The notes under the pieces are model-generated. The model did not search any database and was not told the origin of the DNA. It saw only the letters and a list, made by a program, of their open reading frames with translations. A DNA stretch of 64,000 nucleotides from HIMB114 sp052048155 (lineage in GTDB: Bacteria; Pseudomonadota; Alphaproteobacteria; Pelagibacterales; Pelagibacteraceae): the NCBI RefSeq assembly GCF_052048155.1, contig NZ_JBNAIK010000002.1:112352-176351 (forward strand). The letters are read 5' to 3'. This document shows, piece by piece, positions 26,891-35,025 of this stretch. The first letter of the stretch is position 1. Every line of letters begins with the position of its first letter. A program made the translations under genes and the position numbers.

Positions 26891-28315
26891 TTATTTTGAT
26901 AATAAGTTGGTTAATTTTCTAATATCCTTTAATTTTTCCAAATGTCTTACAGTTTCAATTATTGCCTTTGACTTTTTAGTAGGCCATTTAGCAAATTCAC
27001 AACAGCCTAGGAATTTATCTGCTACTTCATCATAAGACATCGGGATCATTGGACTTCCTTTTCCAAAATCACCTCTACCAGATATTTTCTTTCCATTTTT
27101 AAGATAAATATCAATAATGGTTGTCATCTTGTCATAACCTGCAGCCTCAGCAACTTTATTTTTATAGAAATTAATTTTTCTTAACATTTTCTGAACATCT
27201 GGCTTATTAATTCTTTTATCTTGATATTCAGGTATGTAAGCTCTTCTTTGAACTAATAAAATTGCCATAGAATATTCCATACTAAATTTTGCTTGGAACT
27301 CATTAGTTGGTCTATGGTGGATTAATGCATTTTGCATGTTATGATTTGTGCCCACATCAACTTTAACAACGTCTTGTGGTTTGATGTCATGCTTTAAAAT
27401 TAGTTCTAACATTTTTGTCATTCCAGGGTGTGTTAAAGATCCACATGGATGCGGTTTAATTGAAATTCCTGGCTTAGAAAAAGTCCAAGGTCTTCCTAAC
27501 TGACCTTTGATTGAATTTAAATTATATCCACCGCCATGAGCTTGGAAAAAACCTCGTGGTGACTCTAAAATTTTATCAGTTGCAGACCATCCATATCCAA
27601 CTAGATCACAAGCAACAACTCCACTCTCAGCTGCTCTTCCAGCGTGAAGTGGTTTTGTCATCGTACCAAAGTTTTCTCTTAGTCCTGCACTTAATGATGC
27701 AGCAATTGCTAGCGATCTCTGAATTTTATCAACATTATAGCCTCTAATTTTTGCAGCAGCAGACGCAGATGCTAAAGTTCCACATGTTGCAGTCGAGTGA
27801 AAACCATGCTGGTAATGCCTTGGTGACATTGCTTCTGAAACTTTACATTCAACATCAACACCAATTAAATAAGCATTCAAAAAGTCTTTACCATTAATTT
27901 TTTTTAGTTCTCCTTCTGCTAGGGCGCTTGGCAAACATGGTGCCGTAGGGTGAGTAAGCAAGCCATAAACTCTGTCTTTTTGTACAGCAAGTTGTGTATC
28001 ATCGTAATCATCTGAGTGAATTCCAGTACCATTAGCCAAAGCTGCAAAACGCGAGGTTACTTTCATCTTTGAACCAATTACAGTTGCCCTACCTTTTGCT
28101 GAATTCTGTTTAATATGCTTAAATAAGTAATCTCCAGTCCTTGCGACTGAACCTGATAATGCTAAACCGAAGCCGTCTAAAATATGTTTCTTTCCTAATT
28201 CTACTACTTTTTTTGGTATTGAGTTGTATTTATTTTTTTTAACAAACTCTGCTACGTATTTAGTTAAGTTTTTACCTTTATCTGATTTAATATTTGGTGT
28301 GTAAGCTTTGCCCAT
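26891..28315 (-). CDS. MmgE/PrpD family protein (third paralog)
   Basis: 474 residues. The N-terminal domain contains HSDDYDDTQLA, the family's conserved Asp-rich segment, followed by LTHPTAPCLPSALA; a second landmark is GFHSTATCGTLASA near 170 and KPHPCGSLTHPGM near 282. As for the other paralogs the reaction may be dehydration, hydration or decarboxylation of a polycarboxylate. It is first in a two-gene operon with a D-2-hydroxyacid dehydrogenase and is divergent from iclR by 102 bp, so it is a probable direct target of that regulator. It is not close to the 3496 or 5007 paralogs, which argues for a different substrate. Confidence 0.82.
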   Translation of the reverse strand: MGKAYTPNIKSDKGKNLTKYVAEFVKKNKYNSIPKKVVELGKKHILDGFGLALSGSVARTGDYLFKHIKQNSAKGRATVIGSKMKVTSRFAALANGTGIHSDDYDDTQLAVQKDRVYGLLTHPTAPCLPSALAEGELKKINGKDFLNAYLIGVDVECKVSEAMSPRHYQHGFHSTATCGTLASASAAAKIRGYNVDKIQRSLAIAASLSAGLRENFGTMTKPLHAGRAAESGVVACDLVGYGWSATDKILESPRGFFQAHGGGYNLNSIKGQLGRPWTFSKPGISIKPHPCGSLTHPGMTKMLELILKHDIKPQDVVKVDVGTNHNMQNALIHHRPTNEFQAKFSMEYSMAILLVQRRAYIPEYQDKRINKPDVQKMLRKINFYKNKVAEAAGYDKMTTIIDIYLKNGKKISGRGDFGKGSPMIPMSYDEVADKFLGCCEFAKWPTKKSKAIIETVRHLEKLKDIRKLTNLLSK

Positions 28316-28397
28316 CTTGATTTCCCCTATTTATATAAAAAATATAGTTCTGCAAAAAAAATATAGATTGTCAACAAATTTTATAATATAAAATGAT

Positions 28398-28414
28398 GTT
28401 TCACATTGTAAAAC
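28398..28414. promoter_or_regulatory. Candidate IclR-type operator, site 3 (PrpD3/iclR divergent region)
   Basis: GTTTCACATTGTAAAAC is the core of a longer imperfect dyad, 28396-28416, with 8-bp arms and one mismatch (ATGTTTCA against TAAAACAT). It ends 3 bases before the iclR ATG, so a bound protein would cover the start codon region: an autoregulatory position. TATAAT at 28382-28387 lies just upstream. It matches the prpD site at 15 of 17 positions. Confidence 0.58.
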
Positions 28415-28417
28415 ATT

Positions 28418-29095
28418 ATGAGTACCATAAAAGTATTAGATAAAGCTTTCCAAATTTTAAATTCATTCGATGATGCAAATAAAAGTATTTCTTTAAAAGA
28501 ATTAACAGTGATTACTCAATTAAATAAATCAACAATATTAAGAATATGTAGTTCTCTAATAAAGCATAATTTTCTGATTAAAAATGAAATTAATGGAAGT
28601 TACCGCTTGGGTCCCGGAAGTTGGAAACTTGGTTCAATTTATAATTCAAATTTTAAAATTGGAAATGAAATAAAAGAAATTTTAAGCGAAATTTGTGAGG
28701 CTACAGGTCAGTCAACAGGTTATTGGGTAAAAGCTGGAAATAAAAAAGTATGCTTATATCGAGTAAATTCTAAATCTGAGTTAAATCATTATGTCGTAGA
28801 AGGCACAACTTTTGAATTAACATCTGCTACGGGAAAAGTTTTATTAGCTTATACTGAAGATTATTCAGAACTAAAAAATCAAATAGATAAAAAAGGTTAT
28901 ATTTTTACTGCAGGTGAGAGACTAGATAATATTGCAAGTGTAGCTTTACCTGTTTTTGATAAAAAAGATAATTTCAAAGGAACAATAAGTGTATCAGGAT
29001 GGAAACAATTTTTTACTAACAAGTCAGTGCCAAAATACTATAAAATACTATCAAGCTACCGCAGTAAATTAAAAGAATTATTATCAAATGAATAA
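28418..29095 (+). CDS. IclR family transcriptional regulator
   Basis: 225 residues, slightly short for IclR. Residues 1-60 form the winged helix-turn-helix (KAFQILNSF, then ISLKELTVITQLNKSTILRICSSLIKHNFL). From about 75 on is the effector-binding domain, with TGYWVKAGNKKVCLYRV and ELTSATGKVLLAY, typical of IclR. Members sense small organic acids and act as repressors or activators. No ribosome-binding site fits between the operator and ATG 28418, so the transcript may be leaderless or nearly so. It overlaps the lyase gene by 8 bases and is likely the local regulator of the tricarboxylate genes. Confidence 0.9.
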   Translation: MSTIKVLDKAFQILNSFDDANKSISLKELTVITQLNKSTILRICSSLIKHNFLIKNEINGSYRLGPGSWKLGSIYNSNFKIGNEIKEILSEICEATGQSTGYWVKAGNKKVCLYRVNSKSELNHYVVEGTTFELTSATGKVLLAYTEDYSELKNQIDKKGYIFTAGERLDNIASVALPVFDKKDNFKGTISVSGWKQFFTNKSVPKYYKILSSYRSKLKELLSNE

Positions 29096-29936
29096 AAAAA
29101 CTTTACTCTTAAAAAAATATTTAAAAGATAAAAAAACCTATCATCTTCCTACTTGTCATGATCCTTTGTCTGCAAAATTAATCCAGAGTAAGGGATTTAA
29201 AATTTCTTTTATTGGAGGTTTTGCTTTATCTTCAGCGAGCTTAGGTTTCCCTGATGCCAGTTTAATCACTCAAAAAGAATTAGTTGATGCGACTAGAAAA
29301 ATTTGTAGCCATACAAAATTACCAATAATTGTAGATGCAGATACTGGATTTGGTGGTCTTGCTAATGTCTATAGAACTGTAAAAGATTTAGAAGATGCAG
29401 GAGCTTCAGCGCTAGTGTTAGAGGATCAGGTTTTTCCAAAGAGATGTGCATTAACTGAACATGTTAAATTATTGAATCTTAAAGAAGCAAAAGAGAGAGT
29501 TAAAACTGCAATTAACGCTGCAAAAGAAAATAAAAATATCCTAGTTGTTGCAAGAACAGATGCTTTGACTGCAGGTTCGCTTGACGAGGCTATTAAAAGA
29601 GCTTTGCATTTTAAAAAGTTAGGTGCAGATTGTATTTTCATCACCGGCATTAACTCAATAAAACATTTAAACATGATAAACAAAAAAATAAAAAATATAC
29701 CTCTAATGCTTAACATTACTCAAAATGTAAAATTTACTTTAAAAGATGTAAGTAAAAATAAATTTAAATTTGCTTTATTTTCTCAACAGATATTAAATGG
29801 ATATATAGACTCAACTAAACAAACTTTAGATTTGATTAAAAAAAATACAATTCCTAAATATAAAAACAAAGCAAGTGATACTTTAAATTTATTAGATTTT
29901 AAAAAATATATAAAAATTGAAAAAGGAAATAAATAA
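29088..29936 (+). CDS. Isocitrate lyase/PEP mutase superfamily lyase, 2-methylisocitrate lyase-like
   Basis: 282 residues forming an alpha/beta barrel. VDADTGFGG at 82-90 carries metal-binding Asp residues, and LEDQVFPKRC at 111-120 carries a catalytic-loop Cys120. In PrpB and related lyases the loop reads K-(K/R)-C-G-H; here it is KRCAL, so the Gly-His pair is replaced by Ala-Leu while the Cys is kept. Lyases of this group cleave 2-methylisocitrate to pyruvate and succinate, dimethylmalate, or decarboxylate oxaloacetate; mutases lack this Cys. In context PrpB-like cleavage fits, but the altered loop makes the substrate uncertain. It is the second gene of the iclR operon. Confidence 0.78.
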   Translation: MNKKTLLLKKYLKDKKTYHLPTCHDPLSAKLIQSKGFKISFIGGFALSSASLGFPDASLITQKELVDATRKICSHTKLPIIVDADTGFGGLANVYRTVKDLEDAGASALVLEDQVFPKRCALTEHVKLLNLKEAKERVKTAINAAKENKNILVVARTDALTAGSLDEAIKRALHFKKLGADCIFITGINSIKHLNMINKKIKNIPLMLNITQNVKFTLKDVSKNKFKFALFSQQILNGYIDSTKQTLDLIKKNTIPKYKNKASDTLNLLDFKKYIKIEKGNK

Positions 29937-29938
29937 AC

Positions 29939-30994
29939 GTGGCTGAATACTTCAAAGCAATTAAAAAAAGTTACAAAAGTGTAATTATTGGAGTAATAGG
30001 TGGATATCTAGGTACATTAATTCATTTGCCTTTACCTTGGTTATTAGGCGCACTACTTCTTAATTTATTAGTTTCTTTCACAAGTTATAAAATAACTTTT
30101 GATAAAAAAATATTCCTACCAGTTCTTTTAATCATTGGTGTGATTTTAGCTGGATCGTTTAATATCACGTTATTATACAAAATTCATTTATGGATCTATT
30201 CATCTATAGCGATGATCGTATGTACGATCATTGGTTCAATTGTAGTTGCGTTTTATTTTTATAAAGTTTGTAAATTTAGAAAACTAGTTGCCGTATTAGC
30301 TGGATTGCCTGGTGCTTTTGTTGTTATAGCTGCAGCAATCAACCAAATGACTGATAGTAAGAAAGAAAGTGGACAGGTTGTTATTCCGCAAGCAACAAGA
30401 GTTTTGTTTATTGTATTAATCTTACCTTTTGTGTTTGTTACTCAAGTTGGTTACCAGGAAATCTCATCACATGGAAATAATCCAGATTATAGTTTGAGAT
30501 ATTTTCTCGAACTAATTTTTTTATTAGGAATAGCGCAATTAGGATCAATGGGATTAAAAAGATTAAAAGTACCTTCCGCACCGATTTTAGCGGCTATGAT
30601 ACTCTGTGGAATTTTCTACACATTTGAAATAACAACTGCAAGGTTTCCTGACTTCTTTATTAATATTGCATTCGTATTTCTAGGATCTGCAATTGGATGT
30701 CGTTTGAGTGGTTTGCCAATTAAAGAAATAGGTTTTTATTCTTTACATGGATTTATTGTTTCGGTTTTGCTTTTAGGTATTGCAGCAATCTTCGCTTACC
30801 TTTTAAAAGTTTTTCTAGGTTTTGATTTCATGGCAGCATTTCTAAGTTTTGCGCCTGGAGGTTTGCACGAAATGGTAGTTATAAGTATAGCCTATAACAT
30901 TGACCCACTATTTGTGACTTACCATCACTTTTTAAGAATATTTTTAATTATTTTTTCTATTCCTTTTATTTTGAAATATTTTTCTAAACATTAA
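29939..30994 (+). CDS. AbrB family membrane protein (putative transporter)
   Basis: 351 residues with about ten membrane segments in two similar halves. The N-terminal GGYLGTLIHLPLPWLLGALL and the later RLKVPSAPILAAMILCG both match the AbrB/YkoY-type integral membrane family, which has been called 'regulator' or 'ammonia monooxygenase' but has no firm function. The GTG start is two bases after the lyase stop, with AAGGA upstream. As the third gene of iclR-lyase-AbrB it may export or import an organic acid belonging to the pathway. Its stop overlaps the convergent msrA by 4 bases. Confidence 0.78.
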   Translation: MAEYFKAIKKSYKSVIIGVIGGYLGTLIHLPLPWLLGALLLNLLVSFTSYKITFDKKIFLPVLLIIGVILAGSFNITLLYKIHLWIYSSIAMIVCTIIGSIVVAFYFYKVCKFRKLVAVLAGLPGAFVVIAAAINQMTDSKKESGQVVIPQATRVLFIVLILPFVFVTQVGYQEISSHGNNPDYSLRYFLELIFLLGIAQLGSMGLKRLKVPSAPILAAMILCGIFYTFEITTARFPDFFINIAFVFLGSAIGCRLSGLPIKEIGFYSLHGFIVSVLLLGIAAIFAYLLKVFLGFDFMAAFLSFAPGGLHEMVVISIAYNIDPLFVTYHHFLRIFLIIFSIPFILKYFSKH

Positions 30995-31563
30995 TTCCAG
31001 ATTTTTTTTAATCTTTGAACTCGACCACAAGTAGTTTTGTAATACTTATATCTTAATGGATTTCTTTTATAAAAATCTTGGTGGTAATCTTCAGCTGGAT
31101 AAAAAACATCTAATTTTTTTATATGAGTAGCAAATTCCGCAACATCTTTTTTGTTCAACCTTTTTTTAGACTCTTCATAAGCTTTTTTCTCGTCATCATT
31201 TTGATAGAAAACTGCAGATAAATAACTCGATCCTTTATCGCAAAATTGACCTTTGGCATCATATGGGTCTATATTTTTCCAAAAAACATCTAAAAGTTGA
31301 TCATAAGAAATTTTATTTGAGTCATAAATTACTTCAACAGCTTCGTAGTGACCTGTTTCTTCGTATGTTACTTGTTCATATGTTGGGTTTTTTACATGTC
31401 CGCCAGTATAACCTGACTTAACTTCTTTAACTCCATCAGTTTTTTCAAATGCTTCTTCAACACACCAAAAACATCCACCAGCAAAGTATGCTTTTTTTTC
31501 ATCGGCCATTGTTAAATTATTTAAACTAAATAAGATTAAAAAAAAGATTATAAATCTAATCAC
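30991..31563 (-). CDS. msrA: Peptide methionine-(S)-S-oxide reductase MsrA, probably exported
   Basis: 190 residues. An N-terminal hydrophobic segment (IRFIIFFLILFSLNNLTMA, residues 2-20) looks like a signal peptide, so the enzyme should be periplasmic. The catalytic motif GGCFWC has Cys31 and Cys34, and the family segments SGYTGGH and EVIYD follow; YHQDFYKRNP near the end is the usual C-terminal landmark. It reduces methionine-S-sulfoxide and complements the cytosolic MsrB at 23627. It is the last gene of the liv-azl-glaH run, its ATG overlapping the glaH stop by 4 bases. Confidence 0.92.
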   Translation of the reverse strand: MIRFIIFFLILFSLNNLTMADEKKAYFAGGCFWCVEEAFEKTDGVKEVKSGYTGGHVKNPTYEQVTYEETGHYEAVEVIYDSNKISYDQLLDVFWKNIDPYDAKGQFCDKGSSYLSAVFYQNDDEKKAYEESKKRLNKKDVAEFATHIKKLDVFYPAEDYHQDFYKRNPLRYKYYKTTCGRVQRLKKIWN

Positions 31564-32471
31564 TTATAAAAAATACCTCTTTGTCTAAGAAGTTCTCTGT
31601 ATAGTTTAGGGTGAGGTTTAAACGCTTTTCTTCCATGTAACATAAAATAATTATTTGAAAAAATTGCATAACCAGGTGGTAATTTAAAAGATATAAGTTT
31701 TTTACTTCCCTCTAAAGACTCTGACAAACTATTTAAATACAAACCCTGTTTTAAGCTTTGTGGCTCAGGAAATTGATCAATGTATGAAATAATAGGTTTT
31801 CCTAGTTGATCCGTAGAAAAAATTGGGTGTTCTATTTTGTAATCTACATTTTTACTTTTTGGAGAACCCCAGACAAAATTTTCTTTTCCAATCGGGTCAG
31901 TGAAAAATTTTTCACAATCTTCCCAATCATCTAAATGTAACAAGGTACTTTCTCCCCCCTCTGAATTTTCTTCTTTCATTTTCATCATCAAAAGCCAGTC
32001 GGTTTTTTCTTTGACGTACGTCCCGTCTGTATGAAGATCTAATTTTTTTGCTGCCTTTCTTAAATAGCTGTCACTATTATCAGTATTTTTAACTTCAAAC
32101 CTTGCATAATATTTTCCATACATTGCATCAAAGTTAGGAATACCAACAAGATGCGTAAGTGCCGTCGATAGCTTAACCAAAAAATCAGTGTCGTATTTAG
32201 ATTGATCCATTTCTTCTGGACCTATAACAAATGCTCCTTGATCTCTGTTTAATAAAATAGTTTTGGTTAAACTTTGAATTTTCTCATTAAAAATTTTGTT
32301 AAATATATCGGTAATATGAAATCTTAAAAAAGGTTTGTATTCAATATCTAGTAAATCAAATTGATCAAACTGTTCTTTAACTTTATCTAAATAATCATTT
32401 TCAATTTTAATATCTACTAGTCTCTGACTAGATGAATGATTATTAACTTTTAATCCTGTGACTTTTTTCAT
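31560..32471 (-). CDS. glaH: CsiD/GlaH-type glutarate 2-hydroxylase (Fe(II)/2OG dioxygenase)
   Basis: 303 residues. The protein matches the CsiD family along its length: LHTDGTYV with iron ligands His147 and Asp149, LLHLDDWED near 177, YIDQFPEPQ near 230, and MLHGRKAF with distal His279 followed by RELLRQRG. GlaH hydroxylates glutarate to L-2-hydroxyglutarate, using 2-oxoglutarate and O2, in lysine and glutarate catabolism. The usual next enzyme, LhgO, is not in the window. The ATG overlaps the azlD stop (TAATG), so it belongs to the liv-azl operon, suggesting that the imported compounds yield glutarate or a close analogue. Confidence 0.88.
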   Translation of the reverse strand: MKKVTGLKVNNHSSSQRLVDIKIENDYLDKVKEQFDQFDLLDIEYKPFLRFHITDIFNKIFNEKIQSLTKTILLNRDQGAFVIGPEEMDQSKYDTDFLVKLSTALTHLVGIPNFDAMYGKYYARFEVKNTDNSDSYLRKAAKKLDLHTDGTYVKEKTDWLLMMKMKEENSEGGESTLLHLDDWEDCEKFFTDPIGKENFVWGSPKSKNVDYKIEHPIFSTDQLGKPIISYIDQFPEPQSLKQGLYLNSLSESLEGSKKLISFKLPPGYAIFSNNYFMLHGRKAFKPHPKLYRELLRQRGIFYK

Positions 32472-32797
32472 TACAAAACATGATTTAGTATCACAAAACA
32501 GATTGTACTGCTAGATACTGCTAATATTACATTTTTTTTGAATAAAAAATAAACGACTAATAAAATTAAGGTACAAATAATTCTTACCAACATAGTAGAC
32601 TCGGTTAGTATCCCAACTGGAAAAAAAACTATTCTTGCAATAACAGCAGCAATGACAGCCATAGAGACACATCTAATCCAATGAAAAATAGGGCTATCTA
32701 CTTTAATATTTTTGGCACTAAACATGCCAAAAGCTCTACAAAAATAAGTACCAACACTTGCGACCAAAATTGATAAATAAATAAATTGACTACTCAT
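32471..32797 (-). CDS. azlD: AzlD family branched-chain amino acid transport subunit
   Basis: 108 residues with about four membrane helices, the size and hydropathy of AzlD, the small partner of AzlC in branched-chain amino acid export. FWCRAF-like start and an SMAVIAAVIAR helix fit the family. It overlaps azlC by 8 bases and glaH by one base. With AzlC it would form an inner-membrane exporter for excess valine, leucine, isoleucine or analogues. Confidence 0.8.
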   Translation of the reverse strand: MSSQFIYLSILVASVGTYFCRAFGMFSAKNIKVDSPIFHWIRCVSMAVIAAVIARIVFFPVGILTESTMLVRIICTLILLVVYFLFKKNVILAVSSSTICFVILNHVL

Positions 32798-33491
32798 TAT
32801 TCTCTTTTCTGAAGATGAAAAAGCCTAATGTTCCTGCTAAAACTCCTGCAATTAAAACTGACCAGCCAGGAAAAACATCATTTAAAAATATACTTAAAAT
32901 TGCTCCAACTAAAATTGAGCAAATAATCTTTTTTTCTTCTAAATTACTTACTGTCATGACTAAAAAATACATTGGATTAATAAATACAAGAGCAATTAAA
33001 ATTTCATGAGAAACCAGATTAGAGAATAAATATCCTGCTACCGTACAAACAACTGAGTTAGCCCACAAAAATCCTCCTAATCCAAGAAAATAATTAAACT
33101 TTTCATCTTCCTTAATATTTTTTTGAACAGAGAAAAAATTAAACCAAGATGTCACTGCAATGAAATGTGCTCCAATATATTGTTTCCATTTAGGAACGTT
33201 TGAATTTCTAATTAATGGAGTGATGTTTACAGTCATTGGGTACAAACGACTATTCGTTAATAAAACGGCTAGAAAAATATTTAACAAAGTTCCTCCAGCT
33301 AAAATTGTCTCTGCCATTACAAACTGACCAGGTAAAGCAAAAGTAAAAAATGTTGAGAAGAAGCTCTGATAAATATCAAAGCCAGCACTATGTAAAAAAG
33401 CTCCAAAAGCAAACATACTTGAGCCAAGTCCTAAGGCTGGAACACCAAAGGCGTGCTTAACTCCGTCTTTAAAAGATTGCGATGAAAACAA
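32790..33491 (-). CDS. azlC: AzlC family branched-chain amino acid exporter, large subunit
   Basis: 233 residues with about six to eight hydrophobic segments. The N-terminal FKDGVKHAFGVPALGLGSSMFAFG pattern and NSRLYPMTVNITPLIR resemble AzlC/YgaZ. It pairs with AzlD immediately downstream. It lies directly after livF (8-base gap), so importer and exporter of related amino acids share an operon, perhaps to balance internal pools. Confidence 0.83.
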   Translation of the reverse strand: MFSSQSFKDGVKHAFGVPALGLGSSMFAFGAFLHSAGFDIYQSFFSTFFTFALPGQFVMAETILAGGTLLNIFLAVLLTNSRLYPMTVNITPLIRNSNVPKWKQYIGAHFIAVTSWFNFFSVQKNIKEDEKFNYFLGLGGFLWANSVVCTVAGYLFSNLVSHEILIALVFINPMYFLVMTVSNLEEKKIICSILVGAILSIFLNDVFPGWSVLIAGVLAGTLGFFIFRKENNE

Positions 33492-33499
33492 GATTTAGA

Positions 33500-34285
33500 T
33501 TATCCTCCAAGGAATAATCTACCGACATCTGGGTTATTTAGCAATTCATCACCCTTACCAACAATTGCTAACTCTCCTGAAACTAAAACATATCCAATAT
33601 CTGCAAATTCCAAACCTTTTTTCGCATTTTGCTCAACTAAAATAATAGTTTTCTTTTCATTTTGTTGTAGGTCTCTTAAAATTTCAAATACCATTTCAAT
33701 GTACCTTGGTTCTAAACCAATTGATGGTTCATCAACTAATAAAACACTTGGTTTCATAACCAAAGCTCTAGAGATTTCTAATAGCCTTCTTTCACCACCA
33801 GATAAAACTTTAGCAGGTTGGTTTCTTCTATTTCTTAGTCTTTCATATTTTTCTAATACTCTTTGTGCTTCCTCATAAGCTTCTTCTGTTTTATCTTTTG
33901 TATAACCTCCCATTAATAAGTTTTCTTCAACGGTCATATCTGGAAATACAGAGTTATCTTGCAAAATATACGCAATACCGAATGACTTTAATTTTTCAGC
34001 TGGCGTTACATTTGTAACTTCTTTTCCATCGATATTAATTTTACCCGAAAAAATATTTGTGAAACCATAAATAGAATGAAGAATAGTTGACTTACCTGCT
34101 CCATTTGGGCCAATTAAACAAAGTGATTGAGCTTTGCTGCATAACAAATCTATATTATGCAAAATTTCCATTTTACCATATCCAGCTGTTAAGCCTTCAA
34201 TTGTGACATGTATTTCACCAGAAGATAATTTTTCTAAATCTGATTTAGTTGGTTTTGCACCTAATACTGAATATTGATCTGCCAT
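33500..34285 (-). CDS. livF: Branched-chain amino acid-type ABC transporter ATP-binding protein LivF
   Basis: 261 residues with a complete ABC domain: Walker A GPNGAGKST near residue 59, Q-loop ILQDNSVFPDMTVEENLLMGG, signature LSGGERR near 163, Walker B VLLVDEPSIGL, and switch His region replaced by VEQNAKKGLEFAD, normal in LivF. About 20 extra N-terminal residues precede the domain. It energises import with LivG, LivH, LivM and the receptor LivK. Start overlaps the livG stop by one base. Confidence 0.92.
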   Translation of the reverse strand: MADQYSVLGAKPTKSDLEKLSSGEIHVTIEGLTAGYGKMEILHNIDLLCSKAQSLCLIGPNGAGKSTILHSIYGFTNIFSGKINIDGKEVTNVTPAEKLKSFGIAYILQDNSVFPDMTVEENLLMGGYTKDKTEEAYEEAQRVLEKYERLRNRRNQPAKVLSGGERRLLEISRALVMKPSVLLVDEPSIGLEPRYIEMVFEILRDLQQNEKKTIILVEQNAKKGLEFADIGYVLVSGELAIVGKGDELLNNPDVGRLFLGG

Positions 34286-35025
34286 TATTGTGCTCCTAGA
34301 TAAGCATCAATTACTCGCTTATCATTTTTAATTTGATCTGGATTTCCTTCAGCTAAAAGTTGACCGTGCGCTACACAGAAAATTTTTTGAGCTAATTGCA
34401 TAATAACTTTCATATTATGCTCAATCACTAAAAGTGTAATACCGTACTCTTTATTAACAGAAATTAGTCTTTTGATGATACCATTAATTAAGGTAGGGTT
34501 AATCCCTGCAGTTGGCTCATCAAGCAATAACATTTTAGGATCGCTCATTAGTGCCATAGCTAACTCTAAAAGTTTTTGCTGACCAAAAGACAAATCCCCA
34601 GCCCTTAAATTTCTTTTTTGGTAAAGCCCTACAAATTTTAAAATATCTTCTGCCTTGGCTGTTAAATCAGTAGGTATTCCTGAAAAAACTGTGAAAACAG
34701 TTTCATCTCTTGGTTTATGAGAAATGAGCATGTTTTGAACGCAGTTAAGTTTTCCATAAATTCTAGTTTGCTGGAAAGTTCTAAGTAATCCTAATTTTGC
34801 AATAGACGGAATGGTTAACTGAGAAATTTCTTTTCCATCAAAATTAATTGAACCTTGATCAATTGGATGTGTTCCAACTATTGAGTTAAATAATGTTGTC
34901 TTTCCAGAACCATTAGGACCAATAATACCAACAATAGACCCTTGCTCAACTTGCAAAGAAATGTCAACATTGGCTTTCACACCGCCAAAAGATTTTGAAA
35001 CATTTTTGACTTCAAGTAATGCCAT
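34285..35025 (-). CDS. livG: Branched-chain amino acid-type ABC transporter ATP-binding protein LivG
   Basis: 246 residues with Walker A GPNGSGKTT near residue 36, the LivG-type TFQQTRIYGKLNCVQNML segment, the signature LSFGQQK near 143, Walker B LLLDEPTAGINP, and the switch His in VIEHNMKVIM. The signature is FGQQ rather than SGGQ, as in many LivG proteins. It overlaps livM and livF by one base each, so translation is coupled. Confidence 0.92.
   Translation of the reverse strand: MALLEVKNVSKSFGGVKANVDISLQVEQGSIVGIIGPNGSGKTTLFNSIVGTHPIDQGSINFDGKEISQLTIPSIAKLGLLRTFQQTRIYGKLNCVQNMLISHKPRDETVFTVFSGIPTDLTAKAEDILKFVGLYQKRNLRAGDLSFGQQKLLELAMALMSDPKMLLLDEPTAGINPTLINGIIKRLISVNKEYGITLLVIEHNMKVIMQLAQKIFCVAHGQLLAEGNPDQIKNDKRVIDAYLGAQ

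Noticed and set aside
28368..28394. TTGTCA (28368-28373) with TAAAAT (28389-28394) as the iclR promoter
   Set aside because: Spacing of 15 bp is short, and several overlapping -10-like hexamers exist; not reliable enough for a feature.
1..31000. Genomic island acquired by transfer (mobile element, tRNA attachment site)
   Set aside because: I saw no integrase, transposase, tRNA or flanking repeat, and base composition by eye matches the rest of the window.
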